Shown here one piece after another: positions 43,343 to 51,278 of a DNA stretch of 64,000 nucleotides. The DNA comes from UBA7430 sp002478765 (lineage in GTDB: Bacteria; Bacteroidota; Bacteroidia; Flavobacteriales; UBA7430): contig CALSTU010000004.1 in the NCBI GenBank assembly GCA_943789355.1, positions 620,001 to 684,000 on the forward strand, given 5' to 3'. The position numbers were made by a program, and so were the translations under genes. Position 1 is the stretch's first letter; each line of letters opens with the position of its first letter. The notes under the pieces are model-generated. The model saw only the letters and a program-made list of their open reading frames with translations. It was not told the DNA's origin and ran no database searches.

Positions 43343-44950
43343 TTAATCTTGTTTTATTGCTTTTTCAAAATTTTCTTTGTCTTTTGAAGCCTTTTTTATG
43401 GCAGCGCGGTAATTGTAAATGGTGTTGACTGAGTAACGCAATATTTTTGCAATACTCGAGCTGTTGCTAATGCCTAATTTGATGAGAGCAAGGATTCTTA
43501 ATTCAGTATTAAGCGTATCCTTGTTGATGGGTTCGATTTGTTTTTCGGGTCTTAAGAGCTTATTTATCTGAGAAACAAAATTCGGATAAATGTGTAAAAA
43601 CGATCGATCGAAGTTTTTGTTAAACACCTCGAGTTCGGTGTCAATGATTTTTTTCGATTCAGATAGTTTTAGTAGCGCAGGGGTTTGGTTGGTTTTTAGG
43701 TATTTTCGAACCAATTTCCTGTATACGTCCAATTTGTCAATGTATTCTGAGTAGAGGTTCAAAAAACTCCCGATGTAATGCACCTTAATTTTGTCTACTT
43801 CGGTAAGTTCTAAATACAGTTTTTGCAAATCTTGATTGGATTTGTTAAGCTTTATGTTGGTGGTTTTTAGTTTGTTCCTCGCTTCAGAAACACTCTTAAT
43901 TTGTTTTAGGATTAAGTAAATGGCAAACAATAAAACACCAACGAGAAACGTAATGAAAAGTAGCGAACTTTGCAGCTTGCTTTTTTGTTTTGCATTTTTC
44001 TGCTCGTAAGCTTGAGTAATCAACGGCATGCTATTGGCGATGTAAACAAAACGCAATTGAGAGCTGTAAAATTTAGTGTCGTTGTATGAGAAGTTTATGT
44101 ACCGATGTGCTCTGTCAAGGTCTCCTTCGGCGAATAGAATCATTGCCAGTATTCCCATGGATGCATTGTCTTTTACCGAGGCTTTGATGTCGGAAATCGC
44201 AGACAGAATTAAGAACTCTTTTTGTTTCTCTTTTTCGCCTTTGGACTCATACAATAAAGATCTTTCAAAAGTAATCAGGGAGAACTCTCTTGATCCTGGA
44301 TTTAGGTTTTTGAGCCTTTGTGTATTGATTTCAATCGCCTTTTTTATCTCGAGATTTTCCCTGTATTGCCTTTCTTTGAGCTGTAAGACTTCTTTTGAGT
44401 TGGGTTTTAATCGTGCGAATAATGAATCGTTATAAACTTCATAGAGTTTTGAATAATCAGATCGACTCTTTTCAACTGCCGTGTTGTATGTTAAGCCCGA
44501 ATAAGCTTCTTTATGTGTTCTGAAGTAATTGTTAATCAATGATTCGGGAAGTGAACTACGATCGATGTCATTTATAACATCAACCGATTCTTTAAATCGA
44601 CCGGAGGCAACCAATAACAAGCCCATTTTTAGTTTTGCTTGACTCAGCAACAGGTTGTTTTGGATGCTTTCTGCTATTTGTATGTTTTTCTCGAGGTATT
44701 TGAGTGCAGATTCAAATTTGTAAAACTCATACTCTTGGTAAATGGCATCGTAAATTTCATAGCGTTCAATCGGAAGCGTTGTGTTGTTGCTCTTAGCCAG
44801 TAATTCTGCGATTCGGCTTTCTTTTTGAACGTCATAAGTTTTGTGGTTGCTCATCTCAGATTCGAGTTCAATCATCAATGAGTCAAGGTTGTTGCTTAAA
44901 ACATTCCCTTGAAATAGAACAAATGATAGGATTAAGATGCTTGGTCTCAA
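43343..44950 (-). CDS. DUF6377-type membrane-bound TPR regulator with C-terminal DNA-binding domain
   Basis: A 535-residue protein. The signal-like N-terminus (RPSILILSFVLFQG) is followed by DSLMIELESEMSNHKTYDVQ, the opening typical of DUF6377 proteins, and by periplasmic TPR-like helices to about residue 325. A transmembrane helix (LLFITFLVGVLLFAIYLIL) and a cytoplasmic coiled coil come next. The C-terminus has a LuxR-like helix-turn-helix (LGISNSSSIAKILRYSVNT, IYNYRAAIK). The only start is TTG 44950; a stop lies four codons upstream. Such proteins often accompany polysaccharide-utilisation loci in Bacteroidetes. It may sense glycans in the periplasm and control the GH3 operon; this is inferred from position. 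Confidence 0.82.
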   Translation of the reverse strand: MRPSILILSFVLFQGNVLSNNLDSLMIELESEMSNHKTYDVQKESRIAELLAKSNNTTLPIERYEIYDAIYQEYEFYKFESALKYLEKNIQIAESIQNNLLLSQAKLKMGLLLVASGRFKESVDVINDIDRSSLPESLINNYFRTHKEAYSGLTYNTAVEKSRSDYSKLYEVYNDSLFARLKPNSKEVLQLKERQYRENLEIKKAIEINTQRLKNLNPGSREFSLITFERSLLYESKGEKEKQKEFLILSAISDIKASVKDNASMGILAMILFAEGDLDRAHRYINFSYNDTKFYSSQLRFVYIANSMPLITQAYEQKNAKQKSKLQSSLLFITFLVGVLLFAIYLILKQIKSVSEARNKLKTTNIKLNKSNQDLQKLYLELTEVDKIKVHYIGSFLNLYSEYIDKLDVYRKLVRKYLKTNQTPALLKLSESKKIIDTELEVFNKNFDRSFLHIYPNFVSQINKLLRPEKQIEPINKDTLNTELRILALIKLGISNSSSIAKILRYSVNTIYNYRAAIKKASKDKENFEKAIKQD

Positions 44951-45111
44951 ATCGAAATTTTATGGTGTCAATAATCGGTTTCTTTCAATAAATTAATACA
45001 AAAAAAGTTGAACTTGTTTTTGCATGGAATGCTTTGATCTTGATTTATGTTTTGATTTGCCTCATCGATTGAATCTGTGTTTTCTTCTTTGTAGAAGATC
45101 GATAAGATGCA

Positions 45112-47304
45112 TCAATTCTTCATTTTTTGGAGTAGCTGTCGAACTTGATCTGGGTTTTTGAGGGTGAATTTTGCTTTGGTTTTGGCGGCCCCCACCTTAA
45201 TGGTGTATGCTGAGTCTGGCGCTTCTTCAAACATGTATTCATCGGTCCAGTCGTCTCCTATTACGGCGATAAAGTCATAGTCTTTTTGCATGAGCAATCT
45301 ACTCACTGCACGACCCTTGTTTACATTACTGCTTTTTATTTCAATGACTTTATTTCCTTTAAGAATGTTAAGGTCGTTGTTGGCAATCATGCTTGTAAGT
45401 ACGGTGTTCAGTTCTATGGTTCGAATTCGGGCTAGTTCAGGATCAGCTGTCCGGTAATGCCAGGCCAGAGAGTACTTTTTTGTTTCAATAAATGTACCCG
45501 GAGTTCGATCCACAAAAGTTTCTAGAATGGGTCTTATACTCTTCATCCAATCGGTTCTGAGGCGTTCTAGTGCTTCCCAGTTATTGTTCTGATAAAGCCA
45601 TACACCATGATCTGTTACCAGGTTGTAGTCTTTGTTTCCAAACCATTTTTGAAAGGTGGGCTTGTCTCGGCCGCTGATCAGTGCCAAGGTGGTGTCTTCT
45701 TGCTTCACGATGTTGTCCAGAAGTTGGTAAAGTTCTTCATCCGGAGATGCATCCTCTGGGTTGTCTTTGAAGTTGACCAAAGTCCCGTCATAATCCAAGA
45801 GAACCAATCTTTTCTTTTTTTTATGAAAGTCATTGATAAGAGCTTCTTCGTGAACGGATGAAAGTTTTTGGGCAATCGAACTTTTATATTGCTTTGTTCC
45901 GTCAAGTGACTTGAAAAATTCTTCCGCCCATTTTTCTACGGTGTAGCGTTTCAATCTTTTTTGCAGATTCTTCATTCGAGTTTGCTGCTCTTTGAGCGGC
46001 ATGGTGAGCGCTTGGTTTAAATGGTTGGCAAAGTCGTCAAAGTTGTTCGGATTGATGAGTAAGCTCTCGTTCATTTCTTGAGCCGCTCCGACCATTTCAC
46101 TTAGTATGAGTACACCACTGAGGTCGGTTCTTGTCGCAACGTATTCTTTTGCCACTAAATTCATTCCGTCTCGGATGGGGGTAATCAATGCGACATCCGA
46201 AGAAACGTATAGGTCGATGATCGAGTCAAAGGGGACAGACCTGTAGAAATACCAAATAGGCGTCCAGCTTACGGAGGCAAATTTACCATTTATTCGCCCC
46301 ACCAATTCATCCGTTTCTCGCTTTAGTTTTTGATACTGAGGTACATTCGACCTTGAGGGTACCGTGAGCATCACCAGTCTTACTTTTTCCTTGTATTCTG
46401 GGTAGGTGTCTAAAAAGTATTCAAATGCTTTGATGCGATTGGGGATCCCTTTGGTGTAATCCATCCGATCGATGGATAAAATAAGTTTTTTACCATCAAT
46501 TTTATGTTCTTCAAGTCGCTTGCTTAGATCTGATTTTTCTTTTGTAGCGCTCTTGTGTTCTAACGCGGCATTGTGATATTTGTCATAGTCGATCCCCATC
46601 GGGAATGAATCTACTTTCACTATTCTGTCGTGATAACTGATTTCATTAAAGTGCACGTCAAGCCTCAAAATACGCTTTACAGAACTTAAGAAATGACGTT
46701 CGTAGTCGTACGTATGAAAGCCCAATAAGTCTGCTCCCAACATGCCGGTTAGAATCTCTTTACGCCACGGGAAAGTCCTAAAAATCTCGAACGAAGGAAA
46801 GGGAATGTGAAGGAAGAACCCTATGGTGGTGTTGGGTCTTTTGTCTTTGATGAGCTGTGGGAGGAGGAGTAACTGATAATCGTGTACCCAAACGGTGTCC
46901 CCATCTTCTAGATTTTCGAGAACGACTTCAGCAAATTTTTCATTCACGCGCTTGTAGGCTTCCCACTCTAGCCTTTCAAATTGGGTGTATTCCATAAAGT
47001 AATGGAATAGTGGCCAAAGTGTACGGTTACTAAAACCTTCGTAATACTCTTCGACATCCTGGTTGGATAGTGAAACCGAAACGCATTTTTCGTTTCGTAT
47101 TTCTTGATCAACTTTTGCAGAAAGATCTGGGCTTAATTCATCTTGATTGATTCCTGACCACCCGATCCAAATCCCGTTCCCTTCTGAGTGAACAGATTTC
47201 ATCCCTGTAGCCAGTCCGCCTACACTGGGTGTAATTTCTAGCTCATTTTCACTAACGGAAATATTCAGGGGTAATCGGTTGGAAACAATTATTGTTTTAT
47301 TCAT
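45112..47304 (-). CDS. otsBA: Bifunctional trehalose-6-phosphate synthase/phosphatase
   Basis: A 730-residue fusion that makes trehalose from UDP-glucose and glucose-6-phosphate. The GT20 synthase domain (about 1-465) has SNRLPLNIS, GGLATGM, VWVHDYQLLLLP, FFLHIPFPS and RDGMNLVAKEY. The phosphatase domain (about 495-730) is a HAD hydrolase with LLDYDGTLV as motif I, LISGR, and VIGDDWTDEYMF as motif IV. Fusions in this order are known in Bacteroidetes. It is divergent from the GH15 gene with 82 bp between starts, so the two may be controlled together. Trehalose here probably serves as a compatible solute. Confidence 0.96.
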   Translation of the reverse strand: MNKTIIVSNRLPLNISVSENELEITPSVGGLATGMKSVHSEGNGIWIGWSGINQDELSPDLSAKVDQEIRNEKCVSVSLSNQDVEEYYEGFSNRTLWPLFHYFMEYTQFERLEWEAYKRVNEKFAEVVLENLEDGDTVWVHDYQLLLLPQLIKDKRPNTTIGFFLHIPFPSFEIFRTFPWRKEILTGMLGADLLGFHTYDYERHFLSSVKRILRLDVHFNEISYHDRIVKVDSFPMGIDYDKYHNAALEHKSATKEKSDLSKRLEEHKIDGKKLILSIDRMDYTKGIPNRIKAFEYFLDTYPEYKEKVRLVMLTVPSRSNVPQYQKLKRETDELVGRINGKFASVSWTPIWYFYRSVPFDSIIDLYVSSDVALITPIRDGMNLVAKEYVATRTDLSGVLILSEMVGAAQEMNESLLINPNNFDDFANHLNQALTMPLKEQQTRMKNLQKRLKRYTVEKWAEEFFKSLDGTKQYKSSIAQKLSSVHEEALINDFHKKKKRLVLLDYDGTLVNFKDNPEDASPDEELYQLLDNIVKQEDTTLALISGRDKPTFQKWFGNKDYNLVTDHGVWLYQNNNWEALERLRTDWMKSIRPILETFVDRTPGTFIETKKYSLAWHYRTADPELARIRTIELNTVLTSMIANNDLNILKGNKVIEIKSSNVNKGRAVSRLLMQKDYDFIAVIGDDWTDEYMFEEAPDSAYTIKVGAAKTKAKFTLKNPDQVRQLLQKMKN

Positions 47305-47386
47305 CAGGACGATTTGCTAGGGTTGCGAGTATTTCGTTAATTTAAAAAAAATCATACGCTAACCATCCAAAAAGCAAAAGAGTTTT

Positions 47387-49186
47387 ATGAATAATTTAGA
47401 TTACGGAATCATAGGGAATTGTAAAAGTGCCGCATTGGTCTCAAAATCAGGTTCTATCGACTGGTGTTGCTTACCTCAGTTTGATTCTCCTTCGGTATTT
47501 GGTAAGTTGTTGGATCCTGAAATTGGAGGGTCTTTTCATTTTGAAGTTGACGATTCATACACCATCAATCAGGGCTATATCGACAATACGGTCATTTTAG
47601 TAACCTCTTTCAGTAATGGAACGGATGCTTTTGAAATCCATGATTTTATGCCCAGATATCACAAAGAAGGAGGGGCTTATCATGCACCACCTGAATTTAT
47701 TCGATACATCAAGTACATTTCTGGACAACCAAAAATTAAGGTGAAGTACGATCCGAAGTTGGAATATGCAAAGGGCGAGACCAATACTTTTGTTAAAGAT
47801 GATTTTATTGTTAGTCTAACCAACAAGGAGGTTTACGACACCCTGTTTTTGTACACCGATTTAAATAAGGAAGCGATCGTAAATGAGGAGGTCCTCACAC
47901 TCCGTGGAGATCATTTTTTCTTGGTGGGCTACAACGAAAAGTTATTTGTACCTTCTCTTGATATGGCCTTTTTAGAGCTGGAGCGAACCAAGGTATACTG
48001 GCTCAATTGGATGGAGCGAACCCCCACCTACAAGAGCTACAATAAGGATATTGCGCGAAGTGCCATGACCCTGAAGCTTATGAGTTACGATAAGTCCGGA
48101 GCTATTTTAGCAGCGATTACGACTTCTTTACCCGAAACGATTGGAGAAGTCCGGAATTGGGATTATCGTTTCTGTTGGATTAGAGATGCTTCGATGGTTG
48201 TAAAAGTTATGTCGAAGCTGGGACATAAAAATATAGCCAAACGTTATTTGCAGTTTGTGATCGATTTGATTCCGGATAAGGACGAGAAGCTACAAATCAT
48301 GTACGGTATCAATGGCGAAAAAAACCTAACAGAAAACTTCTTAGAACATCTTTCTGGTTATGAAGGTTCAAAGCCCGTAAGAATCGGTAATGCTGCTTAC
48401 ATGCAAAAGCAGAATGATATTTACGGTATTCTTATGGACATGATTTACCAGTTGCTAACCAACTTTAGCAATGATATTGAAAATGGAGAGTCTCTATGGG
48501 GAATCACCAAAGGAATTGTTTGGGTCGTGAACAAGCATTGGCAAGAAGCTGATAAAGGTATTTGGGAGTTTCGATCTGAGGATCAACATTTCACCTTTTC
48601 TAAGGTGTTGTGTTGGGTGGCGGTTGATAAGGCCATAAAAGTTGCGAAATTATTGAATAAAACCTCCAAGTTAGAAGCTTGGCAAGCTCTTGAAGAAAAT
48701 ATCAGAAAAGATATCATGGACAATGCATGGAGTGATAAGGCTCAAGCCTTTACCCAAGCATACGGTTCAGAAAGTTTAGATGCATCGGTTTTGTTGATGG
48801 AGTCCTATGATTTTATTGATGCTAAGCATCCTAAATACGTGAGTACGGTTAAGGCTATAGAACGAGAATTATCGAATGATGGATTGCTTTATCGCTACAA
48901 AAATCAAGATGATTTTGGTTTGCCATCCTCATCTTTCACGATATGTACGTTCTGGTTCATTAACAGTTTGTTTAAGATAGGGGAGGAGCAAAAGGCGGTT
49001 GCGCAGTTTGAAAAACTCTTGTCTTACAGCAATCATCTCGGATTATTTAGTGAAGATTTGGATTTTGAAACCAAACGTTTGTTGGGTAATTTCCCACAAG
49101 CATATTCTCATTTAGCATTAATAGAAACAGCCATTAATTTATCAAATACAACTCGAGAGGAAAAAGTGAGAGATGTATTGTCTTAG
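47387..49186 (+). CDS. GH15-family glycoside hydrolase (glucoamylase- or trehalase-like)
   Basis: A 599-residue cytosolic protein without a signal peptide. The N-terminal beta domain (YGIIGNCKSAALVSKSGSID) precedes an (alpha/alpha)6 barrel with EVRNWDYRFCWIRDASM. The probable catalytic acid is Glu394 in GIWEFR and the base Glu556 in GLFSEDLD. GH15 contains glucoamylases, glucodextranases and trehalases. Because it is intracellular and paired head-to-head with the trehalose synthase/phosphatase, a trehalase or an enzyme for another cytosolic alpha-glucan are the main options; the sequence does not decide between them. The reductase gene follows after 23 bp. Confidence 0.92.
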   Translation: MNNLDYGIIGNCKSAALVSKSGSIDWCCLPQFDSPSVFGKLLDPEIGGSFHFEVDDSYTINQGYIDNTVILVTSFSNGTDAFEIHDFMPRYHKEGGAYHAPPEFIRYIKYISGQPKIKVKYDPKLEYAKGETNTFVKDDFIVSLTNKEVYDTLFLYTDLNKEAIVNEEVLTLRGDHFFLVGYNEKLFVPSLDMAFLELERTKVYWLNWMERTPTYKSYNKDIARSAMTLKLMSYDKSGAILAAITTSLPETIGEVRNWDYRFCWIRDASMVVKVMSKLGHKNIAKRYLQFVIDLIPDKDEKLQIMYGINGEKNLTENFLEHLSGYEGSKPVRIGNAAYMQKQNDIYGILMDMIYQLLTNFSNDIENGESLWGITKGIVWVVNKHWQEADKGIWEFRSEDQHFTFSKVLCWVAVDKAIKVAKLLNKTSKLEAWQALEENIRKDIMDNAWSDKAQAFTQAYGSESLDASVLLMESYDFIDAKHPKYVSTVKAIERELSNDGLLYRYKNQDDFGLPSSSFTICTFWFINSLFKIGEEQKAVAQFEKLLSYSNHLGLFSEDLDFETKRLLGNFPQAYSHLALIETAINLSNTTREEKVRDVLS

Positions 49187-49209
49187 TCATCCTAAAAAGT
49201 AAAACCCCT

Positions 49210-50226
49210 ATGAAAAAAGTATTTTTAACCGGAGTTTCCGGTTATATCGGATTGCATTGTGCCGCTGAGCTCATCAAGAGTGGTTATTTAGTGAAAGGTT
49301 CTGTAAGGAGTTTGTCCAAAAAAGAAGAAGTGTTGGAGGCTCTAAGCGGCGTTGTTGATGTTGAGGGAAAGCTTGATTTTTGTGAGTTGAACCTGCTTGA
49401 AGATCATGGATGGGATGAAGCGATGCAGGGTTGTGACTTCCTCATGCATGTAGCTTCTCCTTTTTACAGCAGACAGCCTAAGGACGAAAATGTTTTAATA
49501 AAACCTGCCGTTGAAGGGACAATGCGCGCCCTATCTGCCGCAAAAAAAGCTGGAATTACCCGTGTGGTACTTACGTCTTCAATGGTCGCGATGTTAGGTG
49601 ATTGTTCTAGATCTTCTGAGCTTAATGAAAGCGCTTGGACCGATGTGAATGCCAAGCGAGTTACCGCCTACATAAAAAGCAAAACCATCGCTGAGAAGAG
49701 TGCCTGGAACTTTGTGAATTCGCAACCAGAAAGCTCAAAAATGGAATTGGTAACCGTTCACCCCGGACCGGTTTATGGCCCTCCACTGAATGGGAATCTG
49801 TCTGGTGAGTCGATGACGATGTTTAAGGACTTGTTGCTGGGTAAAATGCCTATGGTTCCCAAAGCAGGAATCAATATGTCTGATGTTAGAGATGTCGCTC
49901 AGATCCATGTGAAGGCTTTGGAAACTGAAAATGCTGCGGGGCATCGGTTTATCGTTGGAACAGAAAATGCCCACTCTTTCAAAGAGCTTGCTGAGATGCT
50001 TCAATCAAAAGGTTATGACAAAGTAAGTTCTAAGGAAGCTCCTAACTTTATGATTAAATTCATGGCAAACTTCAGTAGTGATATGAGAGGAATGCTTCCT
50101 TTTGTGGGTAATACATTTAGCGCAGATGTGAGCCTTACGATGAAAACCTTCAATTGGAAACCGATTACTCTTGAGAAAATCATCGTGGATACGGCCAAAT
50201 CTATTGAAGCGATTTTACAGAAATAA
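49210..50226 (+). CDS. NAD-dependent epimerase/dihydroflavonol-reductase-like protein
   Basis: A 338-residue extended SDR. The cofactor motif is TGVSGYIG at residues 8-15, followed by an Arg at the end of the second strand (KGSVRSL), suggesting NADPH. The catalytic motif Y-x3-K is in VTAYIKSKTIAE, and PVYGPPL follows. The nearest family is dihydroflavonol 4-reductase/cinnamoyl-CoA reductase-like aldehyde reductases; bacterial members reduce various carbonyls. It is probably co-transcribed with GH15 and ends at a terminator. Substrate unknown. Confidence 0.9.
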   Translation: MKKVFLTGVSGYIGLHCAAELIKSGYLVKGSVRSLSKKEEVLEALSGVVDVEGKLDFCELNLLEDHGWDEAMQGCDFLMHVASPFYSRQPKDENVLIKPAVEGTMRALSAAKKAGITRVVLTSSMVAMLGDCSRSSELNESAWTDVNAKRVTAYIKSKTIAEKSAWNFVNSQPESSKMELVTVHPGPVYGPPLNGNLSGESMTMFKDLLLGKMPMVPKAGINMSDVRDVAQIHVKALETENAAGHRFIVGTENAHSFKELAEMLQSKGYDKVSSKEAPNFMIKFMANFSSDMRGMLPFVGNTFSADVSLTMKTFNWKPITLEKIIVDTAKSIEAILQK

Positions 50227-50239
50227 ATTTGAATGGACC

Positions 50240-50270
50240 AAAAAAAAACGGCTTGATGGCCGTTTTTTTT
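50240..50270. terminator. Bidirectional terminator between convergent genes
   Basis: A-run, ACGGC, loop TTGATG, GCCGT, T-run. It lies between the reductase (plus) and tpx (minus). Confidence 0.85.
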
Positions 50271-50303
50271 GTTTTAGAGATACCTGAATGAGGTTTGTTT
50301 CAT

Positions 50304-50801
50304 CTATAAACTGTTTAATGCAGCCTCATAATTAGGCTCTTCAGTCGTTTCGGCAACCTGCTCGTTATAGATTACTTGACCACTTGAGTTGATGATTACA
50401 ATGCTTCTCGAGTTTAATCCGGCAAGAGGACCATCCACGATGTCTAAGCCATAGTCTTTACCAAACTGTCCGGTTTTAAAGTCAGACAGCATGACTACAT
50501 TTTCGATGCCTTCAGCCCCACAAAATCGTTTTTGTGCAAAGGGTAAGTCTCTAGATATACACAGTATTGTGGTGTTCTCAAGGCCTGATGCTGCCTTGTT
50601 AAAGTTTCTAACGGAAGCAGCACATGTGCCCGTGTCTACACTTGGGAAAATGTTTAACACCAGATTCTGACCTTTGTAGTCTTGTAGTGTTTTTGTTGAT
50701 AGGTCTCCTGCAATGAGTTCAAAATTCTTAGCCGAAGTTCCGGTCGTTGGTAGGGACCCACTCGTGTTTATTGGGTTTCCTTTGAGAGTAATTTTTGTCA
50801 T
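50304..50801 (-). CDS. tpx: Thiol peroxidase
   Basis: A 165-residue atypical 2-Cys peroxiredoxin that reduces lipid and hydrogen peroxides using thioredoxin. The peroxidatic Cys60 lies in SVDTGTCAASVR, with Cys81, and the resolving Cys94 in AQKRFCGAEG; spacing matches E. coli Tpx (61, 82, 95). ATG 50801 (MTKITLKGNP) gives the standard length; a longer frame adds 13 residues. It is 55 bp after the Zur-like gene on the same strand, so it may be partly read from that operon. Confidence 0.97.
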   Translation of the reverse strand: MTKITLKGNPINTSGSLPTTGTSAKNFELIAGDLSTKTLQDYKGQNLVLNIFPSVDTGTCAASVRNFNKAASGLENTTILCISRDLPFAQKRFCGAEGIENVVMLSDFKTGQFGKDYGLDIVDGPLAGLNSRSIVIINSSGQVIYNEQVAETTEEPNYEAALNSL

Positions 50802-50856
50802 GATGGTTTGGGTGTAATCGATTAAGTTTTCAATCAGCACTTCAGGTGCTTTTCAT

Positions 50857-51270
50857 TTATTGGCAAAGGTCGCACATTCCTTCCATATGAATTGAAACTT
50901 TATTTATTTCATAACTTGGAAGGGCTATTTTTATAGCTTCATCAAGCTCCAGGCAACTTACGATGTTACATTTCGTGCATTTAAAGTGCGCATGATCGTG
51001 TTTGTGTGTATTTGTATTGCAACTTTTCCCACAAATAGCGTAATAAATTTCATTGTTTTCTTGAAAAGCTTTGTGTATAATCCCTTTATCGAGGAGTGAT
51101 TCTAGCGTTCTGTAAAGTGTTACCCGGTCAATCGGCTGCATTTGTTTTTGAATTGCAGAATGACGCATGGCAGAGCCATATGCGAACATCTTATCCAGTA
51201 AGTTTAGCCGGGTATTTGTTGCTTTAAGGCTTCTTTTTCGAAGCAGCTCCTTGATTTGTATGAGATCCAA
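50857..51270 (-). CDS. Fur-family metalloregulator, probably Zur
   Basis: A 137-residue Fur-family repressor. The winged helix occupies residues 1-80 (LKATNTRLNLLDKMF, IDRVTLYRTLESLLDKGIIH). The metal-binding and dimer part has HKHDHAHFKCTKCN and a terminal CDLCQ, giving the two CxxC pairs of a structural zinc site and a His cluster for the sensing site. The only start is TTG 51270, 8 bp after the receptor gene. Its operon contains a His-rich lipoprotein and a TonB-dependent receptor, which suggests zinc as the signal; Fur (iron) remains possible. The palindrome at 54198-54216 is its likely operator. Confidence 0.88.
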   Translation of the reverse strand: MDLIQIKELLRKRSLKATNTRLNLLDKMFAYGSAMRHSAIQKQMQPIDRVTLYRTLESLLDKGIIHKAFQENNEIYYAICGKSCNTNTHKHDHAHFKCTKCNIVSCLELDEAIKIALPSYEINKVSIHMEGMCDLCQ

Positions 51271-51278
51271 AGGGTAAA

